DNA from: Flectonema sp. DT1601 | Taxonomy: Eukaryota; Euglenozoa; Diplonemea; Diplonemida; Diplonemidae | Direction: 5' to 3' | DNA length: 64,000 nt | Assembly (NCBI GenBank): GCA_964019425.1 | Contig: OZ025813.1 | Location: 806,001-870,000 of the forward strand | Shown here: positions 10,381 through 19,258 of the stretch, piece by piece | How the letters are laid out: every line of letters begins with the position of its first letter | Numbering within the stretch: position 1 is the stretch's first letter | Notes under the pieces: generated by a model | Database searches by the model: none | Told to the model about the DNA's origin: nothing | What the model saw: the letters and a program-made list of their open reading frames with translations, nothing else | Program-made: the position numbers and the translations under genes

Positions 10381-12534
10381 ATGCATACCCTGCTACGATG
10401 TATTATTTCACTTCTAGTGGTGGGTTGTGGTGAAGGTCAGACTGCAACAGAAAGCCTGACGATATCGTTAACGCTAACCGAGACATCGACAATGACGCAG
10501 ACACTGGAAGAGACTAACACGATAACAGATTCTCGAACTCTGAATATTCGGAGTGCAACAACTACAGCTACTCTAGCAACGACTGCTCCAAATGTGACTA
10601 CTGCCGCTCCGACTGAGACTCCAACCGCGTCCCCGACAATGGCACCTCTTATGATGCCCGCCATCCCAGTCTTCGACCCACTGACATCTGAAACTCTTGT
10701 TTTCGGTAATCTCATAACCATCTGGAGCTCATCATTAATGGCTGTAATTTATTATACCCTGGATGATCGGGATCCTGTTGTAGGATCACCATTTACCTTT
10801 AAATACGATACTCCAATTCTAGTTAATAGTTCTGTCCTACAACCTAATGGTACTTTATTAATTAGTGTGTTCGCAGTTGATACTTCACTACCAGTTGGGA
10901 ATCAACAAAGTATTATTGTAAGAGGATCGTATAATGTGACTCCTGCACCAGTTCAACCAGATATTGTTGGGGTGAGTCAGAAATTCTTTACAGTAGTAAC
11001 GATAAATGGAACAGCTAATGTTGATTTGAGATATACACAAGATGGTTCTACACCAACAGCGAGTAGTTTATTGTATACAGCACCGTTTATGCTTCCGACT
11101 GGTACTTATGTTGTGAAGGCAATCGCAATTGATATGACTTCGTTAGCGGTTTCTGATATCACGACGAAAACATTTGAAGTAATTCCTCCGTTAGTTCCAC
11201 CAACGTTCAACATTCAAAATACTGAACAGGTAAACACGACAGCTGAACTCATTATTTCATCATCTGATATGGGAGTTCTTTATTACTACGTGATGTGTGA
11301 TACTTCTACTTGTCCAATTCCACTTTCGATTGATGCTGCTAACAGTACACAGGAATATAGTTCTGCAACACCTATAAAATTATCAACTGAAGGAAACTAT
11401 ACGGTCAATGCCATATCATGGATGACTAGTACTGGTCCAGCACAGTCACGAAACAGTGATGTGTCTACTGTGATGTTTAGTGTGAAGGATGTAATTGCAC
11501 CACCTCAGGTGTCTCCGCTTGGCGGTGATTACTTAGCGCCGTTGGTTTTGTCATTTACACCAAAACATACCCAAGTTGGTATTGATAAAGTAACATACAC
11601 GTTGAATTCAACGGCTTCTACTAATGCATTTCCTTCATTAATAACGGTAAATAAAGTTGGAGAGTTCTCACTGAGCTATTCTGTTGAAGGCAGTGAAGTA
11701 CTAACTGAAGTGTATAAAATATTTCCAGAACCCTTAACGATTACTGCGCTTACCAAAGCTGGTAGCACTGTAACAGAACAGAGTGTTAAGGACACGATAG
11801 CAGTTGCTGTTGGAACAACACCAGATAACGTTGTTGTTAGATCATTTCGACCTAGTAGTGATCCAAAAGTTACGATTGTGGAATTTCTATTCAACTCAAC
11901 CGACTCAGAAAAACTCACAAATAGAGCATTGTCTCCAACCTCTGCTCTTCATCAAGATTTCAATCCTATTTATCTAACGTCCGTTGAGCAAACACCTTCT
12001 CCAAGTAGTGATGACTTTCCTTACATTTGGGTAATTATTGGTGCTGCAGTATTATGCTTGTTGATTTTTATTGCCTGGTGTCTATGTAGTGATAAGGATT
12101 CTGTAAGTCAGTCTGCTCACGCAGAGGAATTAAATGAATTATCACGCGCGCCTACTCCTACAGAAAAAGCTGATCCGCCAATACCGGTTGTGTCTCAACC
12201 GGTTGAAAGGGAAGCCAGTGAAGTTGGGTTCCAAGAACGTGCGGCAACACCACCTGTGATGCCTCCCGTAACCACAGTTACTGGAAGCTATTATCCTCCA
12301 CAGCAGAGTTATCAGCAAGCCACCTTCGACACTATGGAGGATCCTGATTCTCCAACTCTCCTCCGTGCTTCTCCCCATCGTCCTCGTGATGATTGGGCGC
12401 CACCTTGTGTAGCTGTACGACCTCTTCATGAGTTTTGTGTATGTATTTACTTGTTTGGAAGTGAAGTTTCTGGGATGTTAATTCTCAAGATTCTAATAAA
12501 AAAAGAACAACAAATCCTCTCAACTGTACAATGA
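10381..12534 (+). CDS. Surface-type membrane glycoprotein with chitobiase/Fn3-associated repeats
   Basis: The 717-residue frame begins with a signal peptide (about residues 1-20). A Thr-rich, probably O-glycosylated stretch runs to about residue 95. Three to four beta-rich modules follow (about 95-185, 190-270, 275-370 and a weaker one to about 455). Modules 1 and 2 carry the Y-T-x-D-G-S-x-P-T pattern and the VKAIAID-type strand of the chitobiase C-terminal/Fn3-associated family. A transmembrane helix spans about 549-570 (IWVIIGAAVLCLL), followed by a Pro-rich cytoplasmic tail. Many N-x-S/T sites lie outside. Start is the first ATG after an ACCAG acceptor (AG 10347-10348). A GTATGT at 12439 looks like an intron donor, so the last 31 residues may be intron read-through. 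The stop codon overlaps the first snoRNA copy. Role inferred: cell-surface or adhesion protein. Confidence 0.75.
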   Translation: MHTLLRCIISLLVVGCGEGQTATESLTISLTLTETSTMTQTLEETNTITDSRTLNIRSATTTATLATTAPNVTTAAPTETPTASPTMAPLMMPAIPVFDPLTSETLVFGNLITIWSSSLMAVIYYTLDDRDPVVGSPFTFKYDTPILVNSSVLQPNGTLLISVFAVDTSLPVGNQQSIIVRGSYNVTPAPVQPDIVGVSQKFFTVVTINGTANVDLRYTQDGSTPTASSLLYTAPFMLPTGTYVVKAIAIDMTSLAVSDITTKTFEVIPPLVPPTFNIQNTEQVNTTAELIISSSDMGVLYYYVMCDTSTCPIPLSIDAANSTQEYSSATPIKLSTEGNYTVNAISWMTSTGPAQSRNSDVSTVMFSVKDVIAPPQVSPLGGDYLAPLVLSFTPKHTQVGIDKVTYTLNSTASTNAFPSLITVNKVGEFSLSYSVEGSEVLTEVYKIFPEPLTITALTKAGSTVTEQSVKDTIAVAVGTTPDNVVVRSFRPSSDPKVTIVEFLFNSTDSEKLTNRALSPTSALHQDFNPIYLTSVEQTPSPSSDDFPYIWVIIGAAVLCLLIFIAWCLCSDKDSVSQSAHAEELNELSRAPTPTEKADPPIPVVSQPVEREASEVGFQERAATPPVMPPVTTVTGSYYPPQQSYQQATFDTMEDPDSPTLLRASPHRPRDDWAPPCVAVRPLHEFCVCIYLFGSEVSGMLILKILIKKEQQILSTVQ

Positions 12535-12600
12535 TTATAAATATGCACGCTGAATGTTTTCTGATGCTCTGTGCACAACTACAACAACCAAGATCGCTGA
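12531..12600 (+). ncRNA. C/D snoRNA candidate A, copy 1 (divergent front half)
   Basis: C box at 12531-12537 overlaps the stop codon of the preceding protein gene. The first half differs from the other copies (GCACGCTGAATG instead of the CTATCGCACC block), but the C'-to-D half and D box 12597-12600 match exactly. It may guide only with its D element. Confidence 0.6.
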
Positions 12601-12747
12601 GTGCTTTGTCTTTCTGGCACCGAGTAGCTGGCTTTGAGACTCGCTTGTCTTTTAGTCAGTGACTTCAGTGACTTACTGACGATACTTATTCGTATTGATG
12701 TATTCTGATTTCTTCTTGCTTCTTGCAGCACTACTCTTGCCTCACAA

Positions 12748-12817
12748 ATGATTATAAAACTATCGCACCTGACTGTCTCTGATGCTTGTGCACAACTACA
12801 ACAACCAAGATCGCTGA
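12748..12817 (+). ncRNA. C/D snoRNA candidate A, copy 2
   Basis: C box 12748-12754, D box 12814-12817. The flanks CTCAC (two bases before the C box) and GTGAG (just after the D box) are perfectly complementary and give the best terminal stem of the array. Confidence 0.7.
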
Positions 12818-12866
12818 GTGAGCTTTTCCTGTACGGTGACTGCAATGTTCTCACTCTGTTAACTCG

Positions 12867-12937
12867 ATGATTATAACAACATTGCACCTCTGACTGTTCT
12901 GATGCTTGTGCACAACTACAACAACCAAGATCGCTGA
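12867..12937 (+). ncRNA. C/D snoRNA candidate A, copy 3
   Basis: C box 12867-12873, D box 12934-12937. The stretch before D' reads ACAACATTGCACC rather than AAACTATCGCACC, a small change in the D' guide. Confidence 0.65.
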
Positions 12938-13006
12938 GTGTCTTTATATTGTTTTGATTGTGTTTGGCAGCTTTGTACGCCGCACCTACTCTCCTTACTT
13001 CCACAT

Positions 13007-13077
13007 ATGATTATAAAACTATCGCACCTCTGACTGTTCTGATGCTCGTGCACAACTACAACAACCAAGATCGCTGA
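13007..13077 (+). ncRNA. C/D snoRNA candidate A, copy 4
   Basis: C box 13007-13013, D box 13074-13077, terminal CAC/GTG stem. Same linker as copy 6 upstream. Confidence 0.65.
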
Positions 13078-13259
13078 GTGAGCTGTACAGTCCTCGTTGA
13101 GACTAATCAAGTGGGGAGTTTTTGGTGGGGCGGGGCATCTGTTACGCATCAGCTCAAATGTATTAGTGACTTCAGTTAACATTGTCGCTTGATTGATCGG
13201 TAGACGTTCTCGTTATGAAAATCCTTCAACTCTCGTTCGTCTCTTGTCTTGCCTCACAA

Positions 13260-13330
13260 ATGATTATAAAACTATCGCACCTCTGACTGTTCTGATGCTT
13301 GTGCACAACTACAACAACCAAGATCGCTGA
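13260..13330 (+). ncRNA. C/D snoRNA candidate A, copy 5
   Basis: C box 13260-13266, D box 13327-13330. Upstream flank GCCTCACAA is shared with copy 2; the downstream flank is shared with copy 3. Confidence 0.65.
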
Positions 13331-13400
13331 GTGTCTTTATATTGTTTTGATTCGTGCTTGGCAGCTTTGTACGCCGCACCTTCTCTCCTTACTTCCACAG

Positions 13401-13471
13401 ATGATTATAAAACTATCGCACCTCTGACTGTTCTGATGCTCGTGCACAACTACAACAACCAAGATCGCTGA
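13401..13471 (+). ncRNA. C/D snoRNA candidate A, copy 6
   Basis: C box 13401-13407 directly follows CCACAG; D box 13468-13471. Consensus guide sequences throughout. Confidence 0.65.
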
Positions 13472-13538
13472 GTGAGCTTTTCCTAATTCCTTTGCTGATG
13501 TTTCGTATTTATTTTCTTAATTACTTAACCTATTTGCG

Positions 13539-13609
13539 ATGATTATAAAACTATCGCACCCCTGACTGTTCTGATGCTTGTGCACAACTACAACAACCAA
13601 GATCGCTGA
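13539..13609 (+). ncRNA. C/D snoRNA candidate A, copy 7
   Basis: C box 13539-13545, D box 13606-13609. D' region reads CACCCCTGACT. Terminal stem weak. Confidence 0.65.
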
Positions 13610-13676
13610 GTGAGCTTTTCCTAATTCCTTTGCTGATGTTTCGTATTTATTTTCTTAATTACTTATCCTATTTGCG

Positions 13677-13746
13677 ATGATTATAAAACTATCGCACCTG
13701 ACTGTCTCTGATGCTCGTGCACAACTACAACAACCAAGATCGCTGA
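13677..13746 (+). ncRNA. C/D snoRNA candidate A, copy 8
   Basis: C box 13677-13683, D box 13743-13746. The D'-C' stretch matches copy 2 (CACCTGACTGTCTCTGATG). Last copy; family B starts 58 nt downstream. Confidence 0.65.
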
Positions 13747-13803
13747 GCTTCTGTCTTGTCGTTCGAATAGAATCACACAACTTAGTACTCGTTGTTAACC
13801 TTA

Positions 13804-13884
13804 ATGATGACAAACTCACATAAATCTAATCCTTTCATTGTCATTGATTGATTCACTTCAAAATGTATATAATTATGTGACTGA
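13804..13884 (+). ncRNA. C/D snoRNA candidate B, copy 1
   Basis: An 81-nt unit with a perfect C box ATGATGA (13804-13810), a C'-like TGATTGA in the middle and D box CTGA (13881-13884). An internal inverted repeat TCACATAA/TTATGTGA places a stem directly beside the D box, where a guide would normally be single-stranded, so this family may not be an ordinary methylation guide. Confidence 0.55.
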
Positions 13885-13908
13885 AAACTTCTCACCTCTG
13901 TCGGAGGG

Positions 13909-13983
13909 AAGCCATTGCACTCTCAAATGACTTTACTGCTAACACGTTATCAAAGTTATCCATCCGGCTTACAACCACACCAA
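13909..13983 (+). ncRNA. H/ACA-like single hairpin candidate, copy 1
   Basis: AAGCC (13909-13913) and GGCTT (13976-13980) close a 72-nt segment followed directly by ACA. Euglenozoan H/ACA RNAs are single hairpins of this size, usually ending in AGA. The segment is repeated after candidate B copy 3, with the closing pairs kept. Only the base of the stem is clear, so confidence is low. Confidence 0.35.
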
Positions 13984-14114
13984 TTCTTGTCTCTTAGTTC
14001 CTTATGCATTAACCACTCACATTGTCTGGTCTGTCTTTCGTAGACTGGCTGTGTTGGCTCCTCGAATGGCTGTGCCCACGCTGTTCATTTCGACTTGTAG
14101 ACGTGTTAACCTTA

Positions 14115-14195
14115 ATGATGACAAACTCACATAAATCTAATCCTTTCATTGTCATTGATTGATTCACTTCAAAATGCATATAATTATGTGACTGA
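14115..14195 (+). ncRNA. C/D snoRNA candidate B, copy 2
   Basis: C box 14115-14121, D box 14192-14195. Differs from copy 1 by ATGCATAT in place of ATGTATAT. The following H/ACA-like segment is interrupted here. Confidence 0.55.
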
Positions 14196-14575
14196 AAACT
14201 TCTCACCTCTGTCGGAGGGGAGCCATGGTTGTTCTGTTGGACAAATGAATTTGCTTCTAACGCGTTATCAAAGTTCCGCACTAATAAGAATCTTGAGCCG
14301 CCATTAGTTGGCCGTACGAGCGATTCTACTACAGATTGGGATAGCGTTAGTGTCTACTACGTATGGGGAGTGCGTGTTAAGTGTCGTTTTTTCCTTTTTT
14401 TCCCCTTCCCTTCTCGATTTGTTATATTATTTCGATCCTGAGACGGCATCGTTTATTAGTTCTTCTCTTATGCGTTAACCACTCACATTGTCTGTCTTTC
14501 GTAGACTGGCTGTGTTGGCTCCTCGAATGGCTGTGCCCACGCTGCTCATTTCGACTTGTAGACGTGTTAACCTTA

Positions 14576-14656
14576 ATGATGACAAACTCACATAAATCTA
14601 ATCCTTTCATTGTCATTGATTGATTCACTTCAAAATGTATATAATTATGTGACTGA
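14576..14656 (+). ncRNA. C/D snoRNA candidate B, copy 3
   Basis: C box 14576-14582, D box 14653-14656; unit sequence as copy 1, followed by the second H/ACA-like hairpin. Confidence 0.55.
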
Positions 14657-14681
14657 AAACTTCTCACCTCTGTCGGAGGGG

Positions 14682-14747
14682 AGCCATTGCACTCTCAAAA
14701 TGACTTTGCTTTTGCCACGCTATCAGAGTTGTTCATCCCGGCTTACA
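14682..14747 (+). ncRNA. H/ACA-like single hairpin candidate, copy 2
   Basis: AGCC (14682-14685) pairs with GGCT (14740-14743), then T and ACA (14745-14747). The apical part differs from copy 1 by several substitutions while the base of the stem and ACA are kept. Confidence 0.35.
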
Positions 14748-14851
14748 GCCACACTAGTTCTTGTCTCTTAGTTCCTTATACATCCTGTTATGTTGGGCAC
14801 TCAAATGCTGTGCCACGCTGCTCATTTCGACTTGTAGACGTGTTAACCTTA

Positions 14852-14932
14852 ATGATGACAAACTCACATAAATCTAATCCTTTCATTGTCATTGATTGAT
14901 TCACTTCAAAATGTATATAATTATGTGACTGA
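14852..14932 (+). ncRNA. C/D snoRNA candidate B, copy 4
   Basis: C box 14852-14858, D box 14929-14932. Last recognisable repeat; the sequence after it is unrelated. Confidence 0.55.
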
Positions 14933-15840
14933 AAACTCTTATTGCTCAGGTAGTCGTGTAGCTGGGAAGGGCGTGTTTTTTTCCCCCTTTTTTTTTCCCC
15001 CCACCCTCTAAAAAAAACAAATAAAATATAACCTCTCACAACAACAGCAATCGATACCTATGTCTCAACACCATTCACCAAAGGAATCTTCAGCTATGCT
15101 AGAACACATGTATCATAAAATATGATTCAATGTATCACTTCTTTTTTTTATATATTCAAGTTATGTTACTCTTCGGTAGGATATCTGAGATAAGTTATTG
15201 TTGTGTCCTTTTTGGGTAATAATACCAACAAATTCATTTTGTGTTGATGTAACAAATGTCCGACGATTCCCCCCAAAATAAGGAAATTCTTTCAACGTGC
15301 TGTATTTTTAATAATAGACCCCCGTTCTCAGAGACCTTTTTTTTTTTTTTTTTTTAAAAAAAACTCTCTTCCTTTCCTGATTGATCCACTTGGTCTATAT
15401 ATTGTTTTATATATTAAATGTTCTGATGCAAGAGACAAGCCAAAGGTTAGTTGCAGACATTTCAAACGTAAAGTAAGTCTGCTTTGATTCTCATATCAGC
15501 AGTGTTTTGCTTTTTCTTTTTTTTTACGGTTTGTTGCATTGATGATACTGTAGTGGCCCCCCCTCATTGTAGATTCACTATTAGAAATTGTTTGTTAAAA
15601 AAAAAATTAAATCAAAAAAAAAAAAAGAATGAAAAAAAAAAAAAAAATTGCATCCGTAGAAACCTATTTGCTCTTTCGCTACTCTGTACGAGTAAGTTGT
15701 GTTTTGTTTCGCTGTAACTTCTGTGTTTGGAAATATCTTAATTATTTCTTTTCAGAAAATGTTGATTTGTTAACTTAAATTTATATTAACGCAGACGACA
15801 CTGTACTTATCTTCACAGTCATTATTTTGCTTCACCAATA
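14933..15840. other. Intergenic after the snoRNA cluster
   Basis: No gene seen; T and A runs around 15335-15365 and 15599-15650. It ends in the CTTCACAG acceptor (AG 15817-15818) of the next gene. Confidence 0.55.
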
Positions 15841-17550
15841 ATGGACAGCAGGCGAAGCAGTATAGCGTCACTGCACAGTGCAGTATCGCTGCATTCTCTT
15901 CCTATGACACCATTAGAGGGAGTCACATCAATTACTGTTGTAACGATTGGTTATAAAGTAACTGGAGAAGATGGTACAATCGTCACTAAAACAGTACCAC
16001 TGAAAGTGACAAATCAACACAGCGTTGGAAGGATTATAGATAAAATCATAGCATCAAGAATACCAAAACATGTAAACATGAGCAAAGAATACTGTCTCGT
16101 CATAGAAGGTAAACCAGACAGTAAAATGATACACTCAACAACACCTTTAACATCAAACAAACAATGTGCTAATGAGACGTTGTTGTTGATGCATCAATCT
16201 GATCCAGATCTAGTGAACTACTCTATTGCGGTACCTTCCAGATCAACTTCGATAACAAGTTCTATAGTCGTACAGGATATTGATTTAGATGTTACTCATA
16301 TTCCTGTTAGAGATAGAAAGTTGTCTTCAGCTGTTCCCATTACGACTCCTATTTCAGTTGCTTTAGATTCGAAGAGTGATGTGATGCCGTTATCATTACC
16401 TCCTCCTACTCCAAGAAAGAAGGTTTTAGCTTCTGAAATTGGTTGTCAGTCAGTTCCTCAAGTAGCAGATTGCTCTCAACAAGCATCTACTAAAACAGAA
16501 GCAGTCGGTAGTCAGACCAGCGTTGGTATATCTGAAGTGGATGACAGTATTAGAAAGTCTGGGTTGGTTCATATCGATCCTGCAGTACTCGCTGCTGAAC
16601 TTCGTCTTTTCAGAAGAAGACAACGAATTGCCGATCCTGTCGCAAGAACTGCAGAGCGTCTGTTAGCCGACGTCGCCATCCTCCGAGCTGAATATCCTGA
16701 AGAAGGGAACTACTTACATAGACAACTCTTTGATCCAACAAGTTCACTAACTGAGTCATTAAAAGACTTAGATGATCCTGTCTTGAGTAAACTTGCTTCT
16801 GTTGTAGATAAAGAAAGACTTGAGATGTCGTCAGTTATCTCAGCTCTTCAAAGACAAGCTCAAACACTTAGACATGGCTGGCTTACGGAATCCAGTAAAG
16901 TTGAGCGTCTCATCGAAACTAATAACGCTTTACTGTCGGATAGAGAAAATGCGTTTAACATGCTTGCGGACAATGGTAGAGTTGATTCTGTGTACCTGTC
17001 TCGATTAGTTCATAGAAGACTTGACGCAGACGTGTCACTTATGAACTTAGAGACTGAAGTTCTTCGTGATAGAGTACAATGGTACAAGACAAAGTATAAC
17101 AGATTACAGTCTCAAGATGAACAGTCAACAGTACCTATTGAAGATACTCAACCACAATCATCACCAAGACTAGACAGAGATCGAGTGGATGACTATTACA
17201 ATCAACGACTAAAACAATTAGAAGAAGAAAACGACATCTTAGCTCAACGACTTGTCCTTTACGAGACTAAAACTGAAATTCTCGGTGGCAGTGATATAGA
17301 ACTTCAAGCAACTGACGAGTCTCGTATATTGGCTGAAAAAGTAATTGATCTTGAAGGTGAGCTTCTCAGAGAGAAAGACCTTCGAATGCAATACGCAGTC
17401 CGAGGTGAGGTTATTAAAAATATTGGAATCAGTGAAATAATCCGTCAAAAGGAACACATCACTCTTCAGCAGCAAGTAATGGCAAGCGCAGGAGTCAATC
17501 CAGGGGCTAACTCGCCACTACGTCGATACGCTGATTCGTACGTTGGCTAA
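15841..17550 (+). CDS. Coiled-coil protein, 569 residues, unknown function
   Basis: One exon, starting 23 nt after a CTTCACAG acceptor. Residues 1-25 are Ser-rich. Residues about 28-120 (from TSITVVTIGYKV through LLLMHQS) look like a compact beta-rich fold, possibly ubiquitin- or Ras-binding-like, but I cannot assign it. A Ser/Thr/Pro-rich linker follows to about 230. From about 240 to 545 the protein is mostly alpha-helical with long heptad-like stretches rich in Glu, Leu and Arg, typical of cytoskeletal or flagellar coiled-coil proteins. No catalytic motif is seen. A structural role in the cytoskeleton or flagellum is the simplest guess. The lipase gene follows 197 nt later. Confidence 0.75.
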   Translation: MDSRRSSIASLHSAVSLHSLPMTPLEGVTSITVVTIGYKVTGEDGTIVTKTVPLKVTNQHSVGRIIDKIIASRIPKHVNMSKEYCLVIEGKPDSKMIHSTTPLTSNKQCANETLLLMHQSDPDLVNYSIAVPSRSTSITSSIVVQDIDLDVTHIPVRDRKLSSAVPITTPISVALDSKSDVMPLSLPPPTPRKKVLASEIGCQSVPQVADCSQQASTKTEAVGSQTSVGISEVDDSIRKSGLVHIDPAVLAAELRLFRRRQRIADPVARTAERLLADVAILRAEYPEEGNYLHRQLFDPTSSLTESLKDLDDPVLSKLASVVDKERLEMSSVISALQRQAQTLRHGWLTESSKVERLIETNNALLSDRENAFNMLADNGRVDSVYLSRLVHRRLDADVSLMNLETEVLRDRVQWYKTKYNRLQSQDEQSTVPIEDTQPQSSPRLDRDRVDDYYNQRLKQLEEENDILAQRLVLYETKTEILGGSDIELQATDESRILAEKVIDLEGELLREKDLRMQYAVRGEVIKNIGISEIIRQKEHITLQQQVMASAGVNPGANSPLRRYADSYVG

Positions 17551-17747
17551 TCCTCCTCACAATTTGTTAAAAATAGAAATCTATTATTGTATCCTTGTAC
17601 CTTAAAAAGTTATTTTATTTTGTCCAAAAAACATACCATTTTACACTTATTTCTTTTAACACAGCAAGATATACATATTGGTACTAACTGTTTAAGTCAT
17701 TTGATAATATATTTTTTTTTGTTATTTTATTTTATGACAGTTCATCT

Positions 17748-18647
17748 ATGATACATGTAGTAGTTTTGCACCATGGAGTAAATGGGATACCTTCGGAAAT
17801 GGAACTTGTGCGAAATGCTCTTTTAAAATCTAATGAAGACCTGCTGGTATTTAATGCTGGTGTAAACACAGCAGATCAAGATGTTCCGTGGTACATCCCA
17901 ACTGGAGCTCTGTTTTTATCAAAAAATTCAACCCAAGACGGAGTCCGACAGTGTGGTAAAAGACTTTTTCAATACGTCAAAAATAATGTTATTGAAAATT
18001 GTAATTTATCTTTTGTTGGTTATTCCTTTGGAGGTCTTGTAATTCGTGCTTGCATAGCAGAATTACATGCGTCTAATTACCTCACGGACAATAACATTAA
18101 ATTAAACACATTTATTACACTGGGTACTCCCCACTTAGGCATATCCGACCTACCAGACACGACTTCTGTAATGGCGGGGTTGTTGTTAGGTGATTCAGGA
18201 GTTGATCTCCGTTTAGCCAATAATGAACTTTATAATTTAGCAGTTTCTAATTACTGTGTTGAGAGTCTGTCTCTGTTTGAAAGAATTATTTGTTATGGTT
18301 GTGAATCTGATATGTTCGTCAGCATATCATCTTCTCTAATATTCTTCCCAAAAGGTGATTGTGATTATAAATTAAAAGATTATGATGAAAAGAGTGTTGT
18401 TATTCACCCTCCTCTTGAAGCAAACATGTCTCCAGATTTGTCATTTTTCAATTCATTTTCTACGGAAACGATGTCGATGGCAAGGCAGATGTATTTAGCT
18501 CTGAGGAATCACCGAATCACTTCTCACGTTGTGTCGGTGCCGAAGTCGCTAAATAGCCATGCTATCCTTGTTGGTAAGCCATTTGATGATCCTAGTGGTG
18601 AGTTGAGTAAACCTATACTACATCACTTGTCGAATTATTTTATTTAA
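17748..18647 (+). CDS. DUF676/ROG1-type serine lipase-esterase
   Basis: 299 residues, one exon; the start lies 7 nt after a T-rich TATGACAG acceptor. The N-terminus MIHVVVLHHGVNG is the characteristic first strand and His-Gly loop of the DUF676 alpha/beta-hydrolase family (yeast ROG1, animal FAM135). The nucleophile elbow is GYSFG with Ser93, followed by GGLVIRACI, and the next conserved block is FITLGTPHLG. The catalytic His may be the one in SHAILVG near the C-terminus; the acid residue is not certain, with Asp in CESDMFV the likely candidate. Family members cleave acylglycerols or phospholipids. No signal peptide is seen, so a cytosolic or lipid-droplet role is likely. Confidence 0.8.
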   Translation: MIHVVVLHHGVNGIPSEMELVRNALLKSNEDLLVFNAGVNTADQDVPWYIPTGALFLSKNSTQDGVRQCGKRLFQYVKNNVIENCNLSFVGYSFGGLVIRACIAELHASNYLTDNNIKLNTFITLGTPHLGISDLPDTTSVMAGLLLGDSGVDLRLANNELYNLAVSNYCVESLSLFERIICYGCESDMFVSISSSLIFFPKGDCDYKLKDYDEKSVVIHPPLEANMSPDLSFFNSFSTETMSMARQMYLALRNHRITSHVVSVPKSLNSHAILVGKPFDDPSGELSKPILHHLSNYFI

Positions 18648-18949
18648 ATCTGATCTTTCTTTTTTCGGAAATAACGATCGTTAGAGCAAAAAAAAAAAAA
18701 TTTTTTTTTTTTTTTTCAAAACGATATTTAAAAAAACTCATAATCTCCATTATTTCTGACAGCAAATAAATAAAAAATAAGTCATACATGACATTAATTT
18801 TGCTTTTTTTTTTAGCTAACAATTGTGTCGTGATGGATTTCGGGTATCGCATGGTTTGTTATGCTCTGTTCCTTCAAATATCAGTTTATATTTAATCATA
18901 ACATCAAGTTTACCTTCCCATCACAGGTTACATACCCAACACAATTATA

Positions 18950-19258
18950 ATGCTTATTCAAGCTCGTCACCCTGCTAGGGAGGGATCGTTAGAATTGGAT
19001 GTCGATCGTAATGCCACTGTGATGGAACTCAAGTGTATGATAGCACAGAAAGATCCTCAGTATAAGAAATTCTCTTTATGGGTAAACGATCAAGAAATGA
19101 ACGGTGAATCTAGTTTGGTTTCGTATCCCATTGAAGAAGGAGGTGAAGTAGAAATTCGTGTAAGGAAGTCCTACAGATACTACGTACAAAACAAGGTTGA
19201 ACCTCTGTCACCAACAAACTACTATTGTACAAACGTAACTGGATTCAGAGGAATATAA
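18950..19258 (+). CDS. Ubiquitin-like domain protein, 102 residues
   Basis: The start lies 23 nt after a CCATCACAG acceptor (AG 18925-18926). Residues 1-72 have the ubiquitin-like layout: MLIQARHP strand, LDVDRNATVMELKCMIAQ for the second strand and helix, FSLWVNDQEM, and VEIRVRK as the last strand. There is no C-terminal Gly-Gly at the expected place. The domain is followed instead by a Tyr-rich tail (SYRYYVQNK and on), so it is unlikely to be a conjugated modifier and more likely a UBL protein acting by binding. Intergenic DNA of 302 bases with A/T runs separates it from the lipase gene. No close family member recognised. Confidence 0.65.
   Translation: MLIQARHPAREGSLELDVDRNATVMELKCMIAQKDPQYKKFSLWVNDQEMNGESSLVSYPIEEGGEVEIRVRKSYRYYVQNKVEPLSPTNYYCTNVTGFRGI

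Larger units (their letters stand above)
12531..13746 (+). repeat. Tandem array of eight box C/D snoRNA candidates (family A)
   Basis: Eight copies of a 70-71 nt unit, spaced about 75-320 nt apart, all on the gene strand. Each has a C box ATGATTA, an internal CTGA (D') and TGATGC (C'), and a terminal D box CTGA. The guide before the D box, ACTACAACAACCAAGATCG, is identical in all copies, whereas linkers differ, so the unit rather than the linker is conserved. Some linkers are themselves duplicated: copies 3/5, 4/6 and 7/8 share flanks, which points to growth by segmental duplication. Confidence 0.75.
14013..14851 (+). repeat. Spacer repeat blocks between family B copies
   Basis: A block of about 100 bases (14013-14114, containing CACTCACATTGTCTG and ending GTAGACGTGTTAACC) recurs at 14478-14575 and in shortened form at 14787-14851. 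The region between 14229 and 14460 is unique. Together with the snoRNA units this gives a composite tandem repeat of 276, 311 and 461 bp periods. Confidence 0.7.

Noticed and set aside
13864-13871. TGTATATA in snoRNA family B as a possible target of the Pumilio protein in this window
   Set aside because: An eight-base A/T-rich match is easily chance, and copy 2 lacks it.
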